From contig PXRE01000001.1 in assembly GCA_003021085.1 (NCBI GenBank), positions 124,001-188,000 of the forward strand: a stretch of 64,000 nt of DNA. The letters are read 5' to 3'. This DNA comes from Halobacteriales archaeon QS_1_68_20 (lineage in GTDB: Archaea; Halobacteriota; Halobacteria; Halobacteriales; PXRE01). The notes under the pieces are model-generated. The model saw nothing but the letters and a program-made list of their open reading frames with translations, searched no databases and was not told the origin of the DNA. Positions 1 through 8,846 of the stretch are shown here, piece after piece (position 1 is the stretch's first letter; each line of letters starts with the position of its first letter). A program made the position numbers and the translations under genes.

Positions 1-231
1 CGCGAGCACAAGCGCCTCGTCTGTGAGGGCGAACGACCCGAGGTCCTCCCCGTCGTAGGTCGTCCCCGCGATCTTGACGCCGTGGTCGGTGACCGTCACC
101 TCGCGCTCGGCAGAGCACGCGGCGGCGCCACCGGCGACCCTGCCGATCATCGGGAGGAAGTCGGCCACCGCGTCCGCGCCGCCGCCGGTCAGCAGGGCGA
201 CGACTCCGGCGACAGCGAGCGCGCCGCTCAC
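1..231 (-). CDS. Hypothetical membrane-anchored protein, 3' end outside window
   Basis: This gene runs off the left edge, so about 77 codons are visible. The GTG start at 231 overlaps the TGA of the preceding gene (GTGA), a common coupling arrangement in haloarchaea. The N-terminus is one hydrophobic segment (VSGALAVAGVVALLTGGG), followed by a polar, acidic region containing TVTDHGVKIAGTTYDGEDLG. That layout suggests a single N-terminal membrane anchor with an external or cytoplasmic domain. I do not recognise the family. The reading frame is clean across the visible part, unlike the gene upstream of it. Product unknown. Confidence 0.5.
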   Translation of the reverse strand, partial: MSGALAVAGVVALLTGGGADAVADFLPMIGRVAGGAAACSAEREVTVTDHGVKIAGTTYDGEDLGSFALTDEALVLA

Positions 232-672
232 AGTGCGACGGCGGCCACGGCGACCGTCCGGCCACGTCTCGGCCGACCTGCCTCGAACGTGGTGAGCACC
301 TCAGTCTCGGCGACCCACTCCCGGAGGACGAGCGAGTGCGCTAGCCCGAGGGCGAGGCCGCCGGGCAGGACTGCGACCGCCCTGCGGCCGCGGCCAGGTC
401 GAGCACGCCACGGTCGTGCGCGAGGTAGCCGAACCACCCGGCCGCGGCCAGCGGCGGAGCGATCACCCGAGACCGGCTGGACGGTCCAGCAAAGCCGGCA
501 ACGACGACGCTGACCGCGCGGCCGGGAACGTGACGAGGAACGCCGCGACGGCGGCGCCGGCGTTCAGGACCGGCACGTCGGCCAACGGCGGCACGAACGA
601 GACGGCCGCCCCCGCCAGCAGCGCGACGTACGCCGCGAAAGAGAGGTCCAGTGCGAGTCGACGGGCGGACAT
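228..672 (-). pseudogene. Small membrane protein gene broken by two frameshifts
   Basis: Three overlapping minus-strand frames each carry part of one apparent membrane protein. The N-terminal part begins at ATG 672 (MSARRLALDLSFAAYVALLAG) and hits a stop at 463. The middle part (VIAPPLAAAGWFGYLAHDRG) continues in a second frame to about 370-395. The C-terminal part (PGGLALGLAHSLVLREWVAE) is in a third frame and ends at TGA 228, overlapping the GTG of the next gene. Joined, they would give roughly 148 residues with three or four hydrophobic segments. Single-base indels near 465-485 and 370-395 explain the break. Function unknown. It may be a real pseudogene or a sequence error. Confidence 0.6.
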
Positions 673-781
673 GGTCGAACGTACTCGTGATCTGTGAAAA
701 ATTCCTGCGGATTCCGGGACCGACCAGGGGTGGCGAGTCCGGAGCGACCGGTTTTATCCTCCCGTCGCCCGGATTGCCGGT

Positions 782-1753
782 ATGGACCGCGGTTTCCTCG
801 TTCCGGACACGCGGGCGGTCGACGGACCCGAAATCGCAGAGCGAGCGGACGACCTCGGGTACGACTCCGTCTGGATCCCCGAACTGTGGGGTGACGACGC
901 CCTCGTCCGACTCACGGACTTCGCGCACCGCCTGGACTGCGACCTCGGCACGGCCATCGTGAACGTCTACTCGCGGTCACCGGCAGTGCTTGCGGCCGCG
1001 GCGTCGACGCTGGACGACGTCGCGCCCGGCCGGGTCACCCTGGGCCTGGGCGTCTCGACGCCGAAGGCCATCGAGGACCTCCACGGCATGGCGTTCGAGC
1101 GCCCGGCCAGGCGCGGCCACGAAACCATCGAACTGATCGAGCGGTTCACCGCCGGCGAAGGCCGCGTGGACTACGACGGCGAACTGTTCGACGTGCAGGA
1201 CTTCCCCGCCCGGTCGGCCGACGTGCCCATCTACTACGCGGCGCTCGGGCCGGCCAACCGCCGCGTCGTCGGCCGTCTGGCCGACGGCTGGATCCCCCAC
1301 AACGTCCCGTTCCGGCGACTCGACGTGGCCTTCGAGACGGTCGCGGAGGCGGCCGAGGAGGCGGGCCGGGACCCCGACGACATCACGGTCGCACCGTACG
1401 TCCCCTGCGCGGTGAGCGAGGATCCGGCGGCCGCCCGAGACGCCATCCGCGGGCACGTCGCCTACTACGTCGGGAGCGGCGAGGGCTACCGGAAGGCGGT
1501 GGCCGCGGCGTTCCCCGAGGCGGCCGACGCCGTGGCCGACGCCTGGCGGTCGGGCGACCGCGAGGCGGCCGCCGACGCGGTCACCGACGAGATGGTCGAC
1601 GCGCTGGGCGTCGCGGGAACGCCCGAACGGGCGCGCGAACGCCTCCGTGACCTCGTCGCGGAGACCGCAATCGACTATCCCATCCTCGTCGTCCCCGCCC
1701 AGGCCGCCGGAGAACTCGCGGAGCCGACCATGGAAGCGCTGGCGCCGGAGTGA
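782..1753 (+). CDS. F420-dependent luciferase-like oxidoreductase
   Basis: The 323-residue protein has the bacterial-luciferase-like (LLM) TIM-barrel pattern used by coenzyme F420-dependent oxidoreductases. It opens with a strand/helix (DDLGYDSVWIPELWGDDA), then has the VTLGLGVSTPKAIEDL segment and the PIYYAALGPANRRVVGRLADGW segment typical of LLM enzymes. It resembles the haloarchaeal NP1902A-type subfamily of F420 oxidoreductases. The substrate is not known. A TATA-like GTTTTATCC at about 750-758 lies 27 bases before the ATG, supporting a leaderless transcript and this start. The stop overlaps the GTG of the next small gene, so the two are probably co-transcribed. Confidence 0.85.
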   Translation: MDRGFLVPDTRAVDGPEIAERADDLGYDSVWIPELWGDDALVRLTDFAHRLDCDLGTAIVNVYSRSPAVLAAAASTLDDVAPGRVTLGLGVSTPKAIEDLHGMAFERPARRGHETIELIERFTAGEGRVDYDGELFDVQDFPARSADVPIYYAALGPANRRVVGRLADGWIPHNVPFRRLDVAFETVAEAAEEAGRDPDDITVAPYVPCAVSEDPAAARDAIRGHVAYYVGSGEGYRKAVAAAFPEAADAVADAWRSGDREAAADAVTDEMVDALGVAGTPERARERLRDLVAETAIDYPILVVPAQAAGELAEPTMEALAPE

Positions 1754-1917
1754 TCGAATTGGCGACCTGCGCCGAAGAGGACTGCGACCGCGAGGGTGCC
1801 GTCAGACTCCACGTCGCCTGGGCCGACGACCGGACGGTTTGCACCGCACACGCGCGGGTGTGGGCCCAGAAGGACGGCGTCGTCGCGGAACCGCTGGAAG
1901 ACGCGGACTGGCCCTAG
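1750..1917 (+). CDS. Small Cys/His protein, 55 aa
   Basis: The GTG at 1750 overlaps the TGA of the oxidoreductase gene. The frame reads 55 codons to TAG 1915-1917. The peptide begins VIELATCAEEDCDREGAV and contains TVCTAHARVWAQKDG. The C-x4-C and C-x2-H pattern suggests a small zinc-binding fold. Its acidic composition matches other haloarchaeal proteins, which supports it being translated. Its stop interlocks with the stop of the convergent gene on the minus strand through CTAG. Function unknown. It is probably co-expressed with the F420 enzyme. Confidence 0.6.
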   Translation: MIELATCAEEDCDREGAVRLHVAWADDRTVCTAHARVWAQKDGVVAEPLEDADWP

Positions 1918-2156
1918 AACAGCGAGACGCCGCTGGCGCCCTCGTGGAAGTAGACGACGCACTCGCTCCCGGGCCGTTTGCTGTCGGACTCGACGTCGAA
2001 CTGGCTCGTACACCGGCGCTGGTACCGCCGGAAAAAGGATAGCGGCGTGCCGGCGAACACGTCCGACCAGCCGTCGCCGCGCTCGACGACCACGCGCTGG
2101 TCGTACTCCTGACCGCAGACCGGACAGACGTCACCGTCGGGGGACCGATGAGCCAT
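1914..2156 (-). CDS. Small zinc-ribbon-like haloarchaeal protein
   Basis: The 80-residue protein starts MAHRSPDGDVCPVCGQEYDQ, with a CPVCG knuckle at residues 11-15. A second cysteine pair further on (C49 in RRCTSQ and C65 in GSECVVYF) could complete a metal site. The FFRRYQRRC segment is typical of short conserved haloarchaeal proteins of unknown role. It is convergent with the 55-residue gene and divergent from the CapA-like gene. No function is assigned. Confidence 0.65.
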   Translation of the reverse strand: MAHRSPDGDVCPVCGQEYDQRVVVERGDGWSDVFAGTPLSFFRRYQRRCTSQFDVESDSKRPGSECVVYFHEGASGVSLF

Positions 2157-2285
2157 CGCGGTTCGCCTAGGTGCCGAAGCTGCTTGAATCCGTTGCCCGT
2201 CACGGCCGGTTCGGCCGTCGCCCGCTCCCGGTTAGCTCAACGTGTCGAACCAAAGAATTATCGTCCACAGGGGATAGACGCGACT

Positions 2286-3632
2286 GTGACGTTCAGCGAG
2301 GATACACTCACCCTGGCCGCCGCCGGTGACGCCATCGTCAACCGGCGCGTCTCGGCGTTCGGCCACGAGCGGTTCCGGGACGTCGTCGACGAGGTGCGGG
2401 CCGCGGACGCGAGTTTCGTCAACCTCGAAACGGTACTTCACGACTACGAGGGACACCCGGCGGCCGTGCCGGGCGGAACCTACCTGCGGTCCCCCCCGTG
2501 GGTCGCCGACGAACTCGCCTGGATGGGGTTCGACCTCTTCGGCGCCGCGACCAACCACGCCGGCGACTACTCCCACGGCGGGATGCAGGCGACGATGCGG
2601 GAACTGGGGGAACGGAACCTCGCCTACGCGGGACTGGGGCGGAACCTGGCCGAGGCCCGCGAACCCGCGTACGCGGACACTGCCGCCGGCCGCGTCGCGC
2701 TGGTCGCCGCCTGCTCGACGGTCCCGCCCGGCGTGAACGCGGGCCGGCGACGACGCGACGTCCAGGGTCGCCCGGGCATCTCGCCCGTCCGCCACGAGAT
2801 GCGCTACGTCGTCCCCGGGGAGACGCTCGAAGACCTCCGGGAAGTCAGCGAGGCCCTCGGCCTGGAGGAGGTGAAACGAGGCTACGGGGCGAAAGGCTTC
2901 GACCCCGACGAAGAACCGTTCCGGTTCGTCCATCCCGACGGAATCACGCACCTCGGATTCGAGTCCGGCGAGGAGTTCCAGGCCAAACGACTCCCCCACA
3001 GGCGTGACGTCCAGGAGGTCCTCGACGGCGTCCGTCGCGCGTCGCGGCAGGCCGACTGGGTCGTCGCCAGCCTCCACGCCCACGAGGGCGCCGGTGCGAG
3101 CAAGAACGGCCACACCGTCCCGAAGTTCGTGGAACTGTTCGCGCGCGAGTGCATCGACGCAGGCGCGGACGCGTTCGTCGGGCACGGACCCCACGTCCTC
3201 CGCGGCATCGAGGTGTACGAGGGCACCCCCATCTTCTACAGCCTGGGTAACTTCTTCCAGCAGAAGCAGACGGTCACCCGCCAACCGGCGAGGATGTACC
3301 AGCGGTACGGCGTCGACCCCGACGATGCCAGTCCCGACGACGTCTACGACGAACGGGCCTTCGACGACGACGGCGAACCGGCGGGGTTCCTGCAGGACGG
3401 TGCCCGGTGGGAGAGCGTCCTGCCCGTCTGCGAGTTCGACGGAGACGGTCTCGACCGGATCACCCTCTACCCGCTGGACCTCATGCAGGAACAGCCCCGA
3501 CCCCGGCGCGGCCGACCGATCCGGGCGACCGGGGCGATAGCAGAAGAGATACTGGACGAGATTGCCCGACTCTCCGAACCCTACGACACGGCAATCTCGG
3601 TCGAGGACGGCGTCGGATTCGTCGAGCCCTGA
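2286..3632 (+). CDS. CapA-family (PgsA-like) metallophosphatase
   Basis: The protein matches the CapA family, whose members are calcineurin-like phosphatases linked to poly-gamma-glutamate capsule synthesis. Visible motifs are LAAAGDAIVNRR at the N-terminus, SFVNLETVL, FDLFGAATNHAGDYSHGG, VVASLHAHEG, DAFVGHGPHVLRGIEVYEG and PIFYSLGNFFQ. These include the Asp, Asn and His metal ligands in family order. The frame is open back to 2148, but the first 46 codons overlap the divergent gene and are basic, so GTG 2286 is preferred (448 residues). No signal peptide is seen, so a cytoplasmic hydrolase role is possible. The substrate is unknown. Confidence 0.8.
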   Translation: MTFSEDTLTLAAAGDAIVNRRVSAFGHERFRDVVDEVRAADASFVNLETVLHDYEGHPAAVPGGTYLRSPPWVADELAWMGFDLFGAATNHAGDYSHGGMQATMRELGERNLAYAGLGRNLAEAREPAYADTAAGRVALVAACSTVPPGVNAGRRRRDVQGRPGISPVRHEMRYVVPGETLEDLREVSEALGLEEVKRGYGAKGFDPDEEPFRFVHPDGITHLGFESGEEFQAKRLPHRRDVQEVLDGVRRASRQADWVVASLHAHEGAGASKNGHTVPKFVELFARECIDAGADAFVGHGPHVLRGIEVYEGTPIFYSLGNFFQQKQTVTRQPARMYQRYGVDPDDASPDDVYDERAFDDDGEPAGFLQDGARWESVLPVCEFDGDGLDRITLYPLDLMQEQPRPRRGRPIRATGAIAEEILDEIARLSEPYDTAISVEDGVGFVEP

Positions 3633-3665
3633 CGGCGAGACGCCTCGTTCGTCAGGAGCGGCCGG

Positions 3666-5396
3666 TCACTCGTGGGCGAAGTACGCGACCGTCTCTTCCT
3701 CGCCAGTCTCGTCTACTCGCGCGTACCCGACCCGCTCGAACTGGACAATCTCGTCGACGCCCACGTCCGCGAACCCGGGTTCGGCGACGCCGGTCACGTC
3801 GCCGTCCATCGTCCGCAGGCGGACGGGGACGTTCTCCTCCGCCGGCGCCCAGTGGACGACCGGCACGCCCTCCTCGCTGACCGCGTCGATGTCGTCGCCG
3901 ACGTACTGGAGTGCCTCCCGGGTGTGCCGGAAACAGCCCAGGCCCTTCAGCCAGACCCGGTCCTCGCGGTCGGGAACGTCGGCGGCCTCCAGCAGGATGG
4001 AATCCCCGACGGGGACGTCCCGGGTTCCCCGGTCCTCGAGTTCGGGGTGGACCGGCGGGTGGCCCCCACCGGGCGCGTCGATCACGGGGAACTCGTGGGC
4101 GACGTTGCCGTCGTCCGTCCGTACAAGGAAGTAGCGGTCGGCCTCCTCGTCGATCAACTCGCGGTTGCGGGCGTAGACGCTGGACATCGCCAGGTCGACG
4201 TTGCTGGTGGAGGTGCCGAGTTCGACCATCGCGTCGACGATGGCCCCCCCGCGGATGCCACGTCGCCTGAGGCTGGCGATGGCCGGCGTCCGCGGGTCGT
4301 CCCAGCCCGAGAGGTCCCCCGCCTCGACGAGTTCCTTGATCGTCGAGGTGGACATCTTCACGTCGTAGGCGTCGATCTGGACGTGGCCCCAGTGGATCAC
4401 CTCGGGATACTCCCAGTCGAAGTAGTCGTAGACGAACCGCTGGCGCTTCGCGGAGTCCTGCAGGTCGATCCCGCGGATGATGTGGGTGATCCCGGTCAGG
4501 TGATCGTCGATCCCAGACTGGAAGTCCAGCATCGGCCAGCACCGGTACTCTGCGGCCTCCTCGCGCGGGTGGGGCGTGTCGATGATCCGGAACGCCACCC
4601 AGTCCCGCAGTGCGGGGTTCTTGTGTTCGATGTCGGTCTTCACCCGGAGGACCATCTCGCCGGAGTCGTAGTCGCCCTCGACCATCCGTTCGAACTCCTC
4701 GGCGACCGTCTTCGGGTCCTTGTCGCGGTGCGGGCAGGCCTCCGAGTCGGCCTTCAACTGGCGGAACTCCTCGGCGGGACACGAACAGGTGTAGGCGCCG
4801 CCCAGTTCGATCAACTCGCGGGCGTGGTCGTAGTAGGTCTCGACGCGGTCGCTGGCCCGGATCACCTCGTCGGGTTCGAAGCCGAGGTATTCGATTGCGT
4901 CGAGGATCTGATCGTAGGCGTCCAGGTCCGGTCGCTTGGTCTCGGGGTCGGTGTCGTCGAACCGGCAGAGCATCCAGCCGTCGTAAAGGTCCTTGTAGGT
5001 GCCGATCACCGACGGCATCCGGGCGTTGCCGAGGTGCCAGGGGCCGTTGGGGTTCGGCGCCAGTCGCATCCGGACCTGGTCGTACTCCTCGACGTTCGGG
5101 AGTTCCGGGAGGGGGTGGTCGTCGCCCTCGTCCTCGCTCTCGATGTCCGCCAGCAACTCGGGCGCGAGTTCGCCCAGGCGCTCGCGGCGCTCGCCGTGGT
5201 CCATGTCGTTGACCCGGCCGACCGCCGGGGCCGCGACGCCGGCGACCTCGTCGCCGTGCTCGCGGAACTCGGGGTTCTCGCCCATCAGCGGGCCCATGAT
5301 CGCGCCGACGTCGGCCTGCCCGCCGTGCTTGACCGCGTTGGCGAGGGCGTGCTTCTCGGCCTCCCGCTCGATCCGCTCGCGCAGGTCCTCGTCCAT
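3666..5396 (-). CDS. gltX: Glutamate--tRNA ligase (archaeal type)
   Basis: This class I aminoacyl-tRNA synthetase charges tRNA-Glu, and in haloarchaea also tRNA-Gln, which is later amidated by GatCAB or GatDE. The 576-residue protein has the HIGH-equivalent PNPNGPWHLGNAR at residues 115-126, the KMSKS-equivalent DVKMSTSTIKEL in the middle, and the archaeal N-terminal helical extension (DVGAIMGPLMGENPEFREHG). ATG 5396 is chosen because a TATA-like TTTTTA (about 5421-5428) lies 27 bases upstream and the family begins here. It is the last gene of the conserved isoprenoid/translation cluster and is convergent with the CapA-like gene. gatB occurs later in this window. Confidence 0.95.
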   Translation of the reverse strand: MDEDLRERIEREAEKHALANAVKHGGQADVGAIMGPLMGENPEFREHGDEVAGVAAPAVGRVNDMDHGERRERLGELAPELLADIESEDEGDDHPLPELPNVEEYDQVRMRLAPNPNGPWHLGNARMPSVIGTYKDLYDGWMLCRFDDTDPETKRPDLDAYDQILDAIEYLGFEPDEVIRASDRVETYYDHARELIELGGAYTCSCPAEEFRQLKADSEACPHRDKDPKTVAEEFERMVEGDYDSGEMVLRVKTDIEHKNPALRDWVAFRIIDTPHPREEAAEYRCWPMLDFQSGIDDHLTGITHIIRGIDLQDSAKRQRFVYDYFDWEYPEVIHWGHVQIDAYDVKMSTSTIKELVEAGDLSGWDDPRTPAIASLRRRGIRGGAIVDAMVELGTSTSNVDLAMSSVYARNRELIDEEADRYFLVRTDDGNVAHEFPVIDAPGGGHPPVHPELEDRGTRDVPVGDSILLEAADVPDREDRVWLKGLGCFRHTREALQYVGDDIDAVSEEGVPVVHWAPAEENVPVRLRTMDGDVTGVAEPGFADVGVDEIVQFERVGYARVDETGEEETVAYFAHE

Positions 5397-5493
5397 TACC
5401 GGCCAGTTCGCCGTCGCTCCTAAAAACCCCGACGATACGGCCGCTGTCGGGGAGGGAGGAACGCACGTCCCCCGGAGCGTCGGTCGACGCGCA

Positions 5494-6048
5494 TCAGAGG
5501 AGCAGGTGGACCGCAAGTGCCACGAGCGAGGCGGAGGCCACGAGCGCGAGCAAGTAGACCGGACCGATCCGCCGTGCCGCGGGGGCCAGCGGTCCGCGGC
5601 TGCCGGCCGGGACGCCCGTCCCCGTGAGCATCGGCCGCCGCGCGACGAGGAACCCTGCACCCGCGACCACCGCGACGACCGTTTGCGCCGCAGTCCAGGC
5701 CAGTGTGGGGTGACCGACCGAGTCGAACGTGCCGTGGAACGGTCCGAGCCGGACGGCGACGACCAGGATCACGTCGAAGGCGCCGAACACCGACCCTGCC
5801 AGCAGGTGCGTCCGTGGCGCAGGTGGCGCGGACCCGTCGGTCCTGGCCGCCGCGAACAGCCACCCGCCCTGCTCTCGCACCAGCGGCAGGGTGAACCAGG
5901 CCGCGGCCGGTCCCTGGAGGAGACCGACGGTGACGGCGGCAGTGGCGGCGACGGCGAGGAAGACGCCGAGTCCTCCGCCGGCGTCGCCGTTGAGCGGCAC
6001 GGTGGGAACCGCCTGCGAAAGTGCGACCGCCGTCTGCGACGGAGCCAT
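5494..6048 (-). CDS. Hypothetical integral membrane protein
   Basis: The 184-residue protein has about five hydrophobic segments: around residues 28-50, 80-100, 112-135, 158-180 and an amphipathic N-terminus. It contains LLQGPAAAWFTLPLVREQGG and a loop RTDGSAPPAPRTHL. No catalytic motif is visible. Membrane proteins of this kind commonly lie between gltX and idsA in haloarchaea. A role in lipid or isoprenoid handling is only a guess from position. Function unknown. Confidence 0.65.
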   Translation of the reverse strand: MAPSQTAVALSQAVPTVPLNGDAGGGLGVFLAVAATAAVTVGLLQGPAAAWFTLPLVREQGGWLFAAARTDGSAPPAPRTHLLAGSVFGAFDVILVVAVRLGPFHGTFDSVGHPTLAWTAAQTVVAVVAGAGFLVARRPMLTGTGVPAGSRGPLAPAARRIGPVYLLALVASASLVALAVHLLL

Positions 6049-6088
6049 GGCTGGGGCCTGCGACGCCGACCGCGAAAAGCGTGGTGGG

Positions 6089-7126
6089 TCAGTAGTCCCG
6101 CTCGATCAGGTAGTCGGCGATGCCCGAGAGGTACCGCCGGACCTCGTTGTCCGGCAGCGTCCGGAGGTGGGCCTTCCCGTTCACGACGAGTTCCTGGGCC
6201 ATGTCGCGGGCGTAGTCGATGCTCCCTGCCGCCTCCAGGATGGCGACTGCGTCGTCGACGTCGGCCTCGGTGATCTCGCCCTCGTCGGGTAACAGCGAGT
6301 CGACGTCGACGCCCTGGTCGCGGGCGTGGACGGTGATGATCGTCTGCTTGCCCTCGATGAGGTCGCTCCCGCGGCGCTTGCCCAGTTTCTCGCTGGGGGT
6401 CGTCAGGTCCAGCACGTCGTCCTGGATCTGGAAGGCCTGCCCGACCTGGCGACCGAACCGGTAGACGGATTCGACGGTGTCCTGGTCGGCGCCCATGAGG
6501 ATCGCGGGAATGCCGGCCGACGCCCCGTACAGCACCGCCGTCTTGTGGTCGATCATCTCGAGGTACTCGTCCGGCAGGACCTCCCGGCGCGTCTCGAAGT
6601 CGACGTCCAGCGCCTGGCCGACGCAGATCTTGGTGCAGGTCTCGGTCAGCAGTTCCAGCGCCCGGTTGGTCCGCTCCGGGGTCGCCCCCGCGTTCAGCAT
6701 CAGGTCGAACGCCTTGGCGTATAGCGTGTCGCCGGCGATGATCGCCATCTCCTCGTCGTAAACCTCGTGGACCGCCTCGACCCCCCGTCTGAGGTCGTCG
6801 TCGTCCATGATGTCGTCGTGGATCAGCGTGAACGTGTGGACGATCTCGACGCTGACCGCCGCCCGGACGAGGTCGACCTCTCCGCCCGTCAAGGTCTCGA
6901 ACGAGCGGTAGTCCACGGTCTCGGGGTCGGCGTCGGTCAGCGCCTCCGCGACCATCATCAACACCGTGGGTCGCAGGCGCTTGCCGCCGGCGTCCAGCAA
7001 GTGGCGTGCGGCCGACCAGAGCCGCTCGGGGTCCTCGGCCGGAATCTCGTCGGGAATCTCGGCGTTGACGACCGCCCGGCGCCGCTTTACCGCCGCCATC
7101 AGTTGCTCGTCGAACGCCTCGCTCAT
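6089..7126 (-). CDS. idsA: Polyprenyl (geranylgeranyl/farnesyl) diphosphate synthase
   Basis: This trans-prenyltransferase condenses IPP with allylic diphosphates to make the C15/C20 chains of archaeal lipids. The protein has GGKRLRP at residues 48-54, the first aspartate-rich motif DDIMDDDD at 104-111 and the second, QIQDDVLDL, at about 230. At roughly 345 residues it has the usual family length. ATG 7126 is taken as the start; GTG 7132, overlapping the rnj stop as GTGA, is an equally possible start two codons earlier. The gene directly follows rnj and is presumably co-transcribed with it. With mvk and ipk nearby, it completes a lipid-precursor neighbourhood. Confidence 0.93.
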   Translation of the reverse strand: MSEAFDEQLMAAVKRRRAVVNAEIPDEIPAEDPERLWSAARHLLDAGGKRLRPTVLMMVAEALTDADPETVDYRSFETLTGGEVDLVRAAVSVEIVHTFTLIHDDIMDDDDLRRGVEAVHEVYDEEMAIIAGDTLYAKAFDLMLNAGATPERTNRALELLTETCTKICVGQALDVDFETRREVLPDEYLEMIDHKTAVLYGASAGIPAILMGADQDTVESVYRFGRQVGQAFQIQDDVLDLTTPSEKLGKRRGSDLIEGKQTIITVHARDQGVDVDSLLPDEGEITEADVDDAVAILEAAGSIDYARDMAQELVVNGKAHLRTLPDNEVRRYLSGIADYLIERDY

Positions 7127-7128
7127 GC

Positions 7129-8469
7129 TCACTCCACCAGCTGGATGAGGTTCCCGTTGCGCGTGACGTGAAGGTCACGGCCGAGTTCGTACCCCTCGGC
7201 CTCACAGAGGTTGACGTACGACGAGTAGCCGCTCATGTCCTGGTGGGCCGGAACGACGTTCTGGGGCTGGAGCGCCTGGAGCATCTCGTAGTGGCCCTCG
7301 CGGTTGAGGTGCCCGGAGACGTGGATGTCGTCGTAGATGCGGGCGCCCTGCATGCCCAGGAGTTTCTCCGCCTGGTAGCGCTGGCCCTCGTTGGTCGGCT
7401 CCGGGATGACCCGGGCCGAGAAGACGACCTTGTCGCCGCGTTCGAGTTCGTACGGCGTCTCGCCGCGGGCCATCCGCGTCAGCATCGCCCGGGGTTCGCC
7501 CTGGTGGCCGGTGACGACGGGCAAGAAGTCCTCCTTGCCCTCGTTCATGATCCGCTTGAACGTCCGGTCGACGCTCTTGCGGTGGCCGAACATCCCCATG
7601 TCGCCGGGGAAGTCGACGAAGTCCAGGCGCTCTGCCGTCCCGGAGTACTTCTCCATCGAGCGCCCGAGCAACACCGGCTGACGGCCGATGTCACGGGCGA
7701 ACTCGACGAGGCTTTTCACGCGGGCGATGTGGCTGGAGAACGTCGTGGCGACGATGCCGCCGTCGTAGTCCTCCATGCTGTACAGGGCGTCCTTGAGGTG
7801 CCGGCGGGCGACCGACTCGGAGGGCGTGCGGCCCTTCTTGCCGGCGTTGGTGCAGTCCTCGATGTAGCAGAGCACGCCCTCGCGGCCCAGTTCGCGGAAC
7901 CGCTTCATGTCGATGGGGTCGCCCAGCACCGGGTCGTGGTCGATACGCTTGTCCAGGCCGTAGACGATTGCGCCCTCCGGCGTGTGGAGGACGGGGTTGA
8001 TCGCGTCGATGATCGAGTGGGTGACGTTGACGAACTCCAGTTCGAGGCCCTCCCCGATCTCCATGGAGTCGCCGGGGTCCATCTTGGTCAGGTCGTTCTC
8101 GACGCCGAACTTCTCCTCGCTCTGGATCTGCTGTTTCACCAGTTCGATGGTAAAGGGCGTGGCGACGACCGGCGCGTTGTACCGGTGTGCGAGTTTCGAG
8201 ATGGCCCCGATGTGGTCGAGGTGGCCGTGGGTGGGCACGATGGCCTGGACGTCGCCCTCCAGGTCCGACATGACCCGGTCGTCCGGGATCGCGCCCATGT
8301 CGATCAGGTCGAGGCTGTGCATCGATTCGGTCTCGACGTTGTCGTGGATCAAGACCTGGGACAGGTTGAGTCCCATGTCGAAAATGACGACGTCGTCGCC
8401 TGCGCGGACAGCAGTCATCTGGCGGCCGACTTCCTCGTAGCCGCCGATGGTTGCGATTTCGATTTCCAT
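7129..8469 (-). CDS. rnj: Ribonuclease J (archaeal, beta-CASP metallo-beta-lactamase)
   Basis: The 446-residue protein is an archaeal RNase J, a 5'-3' exonuclease of the metallo-beta-lactamase/beta-CASP family that degrades RNA. The zinc motif HGHLDH sits at residues 81-86. THSIIDA and the beta-CASP region with [13 protein letters not shown] and [13 protein letters not shown] follow, and [11 protein letters not shown] near the C-terminus supplies the last histidine. ATG 8469 ([18 protein letters not shown]) is the natural family start; the longer frame upstream is basic and unlike coding sequence. A perfect hairpin lies 20 bases before the start. The gene leads into idsA with a TGA-GC-ATG junction. 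Confidence 0.93.
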   Translation of the reverse strand: MEIEIATIGGYEEVGRQMTAVRAGDDVVIFDMGLNLSQVLIHDNVETESMHSLDLIDMGAIPDDRVMSDLEGDVQAIVPTHGHLDHIGAISKLAHRYNAPVVATPFTIELVKQQIQSEEKFGVENDLTKMDPGDSMEIGEGLELEFVNVTHSIIDAINPVLHTPEGAIVYGLDKRIDHDPVLGDPIDMKRFRELGREGVLCYIEDCTNAGKKGRTPSESVARRHLKDALYSMEDYDGGIVATTFSSHIARVKSLVEFARDIGRQPVLLGRSMEKYSGTAERLDFVDFPGDMGMFGHRKSVDRTFKRIMNEGKEDFLPVVTGHQGEPRAMLTRMARGETPYELERGDKVVFSARVIPEPTNEGQRYQAEKLLGMQGARIYDDIHVSGHLNREGHYEMLQALQPQNVVPAHQDMSGYSSYVNLCEAEGYELGRDLHVTRNGNLIQLVE

Positions 8470-8846
8470 GGTTGACACCACCGAGGAGCCGCCCACGGTG
8501 GGCGGGTCGTCGCTCGGACGGTCGAAACCACCGCGGGGACCGCGGTCGGGTCGAACCGTCCGGGCGCGACGAGCGGGCGACCGGCAAACTCGCACCCCCG
8601 TCTGGGAGTTCCGGCACCGACGTGGTCGGCGCTGGGTGTCGCGTCGGCCGGTCGCCTGCCGGGACGCGTCCCGGCGGGCCCGGCGTCCATCGCCGGACGC
8701 CCGCACCGCCTCCCGGGGGCGACCGATACTCGGTTACCGCGGGGTTAGGAGGCAGGCCTTAAAAGTTTCCGGGTTCGACCGCGATCGGTCAAACCGCCGT
8801 TTGTGCCTCCAGAAGGCCTTTTCCGCCGGACACGTACGAATCGGAC
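8470..8846. other. Divergent intergenic region between rnj and the serpin
   Basis: This 377-base gap separates divergent genes. It contains a perfect inverted repeat at 8489-8505 (CCGCCCA-CGG-TGGGCGG) in the presumed 5' leader of rnj. An AT-rich CCTTAAAAGTTT at about 8757-8769 could serve as a TATA element in either direction. Frames crossing it are arginine-rich and do not look coding. No RNA gene is recognised. Confidence 0.5.

Noticed and set aside
3672-5423. 583-codon plus-strand frame across gltX
   Set aside because: It is antisense to a complete archaeal glutamyl-tRNA synthetase; composition is only the mirrored codon bias.
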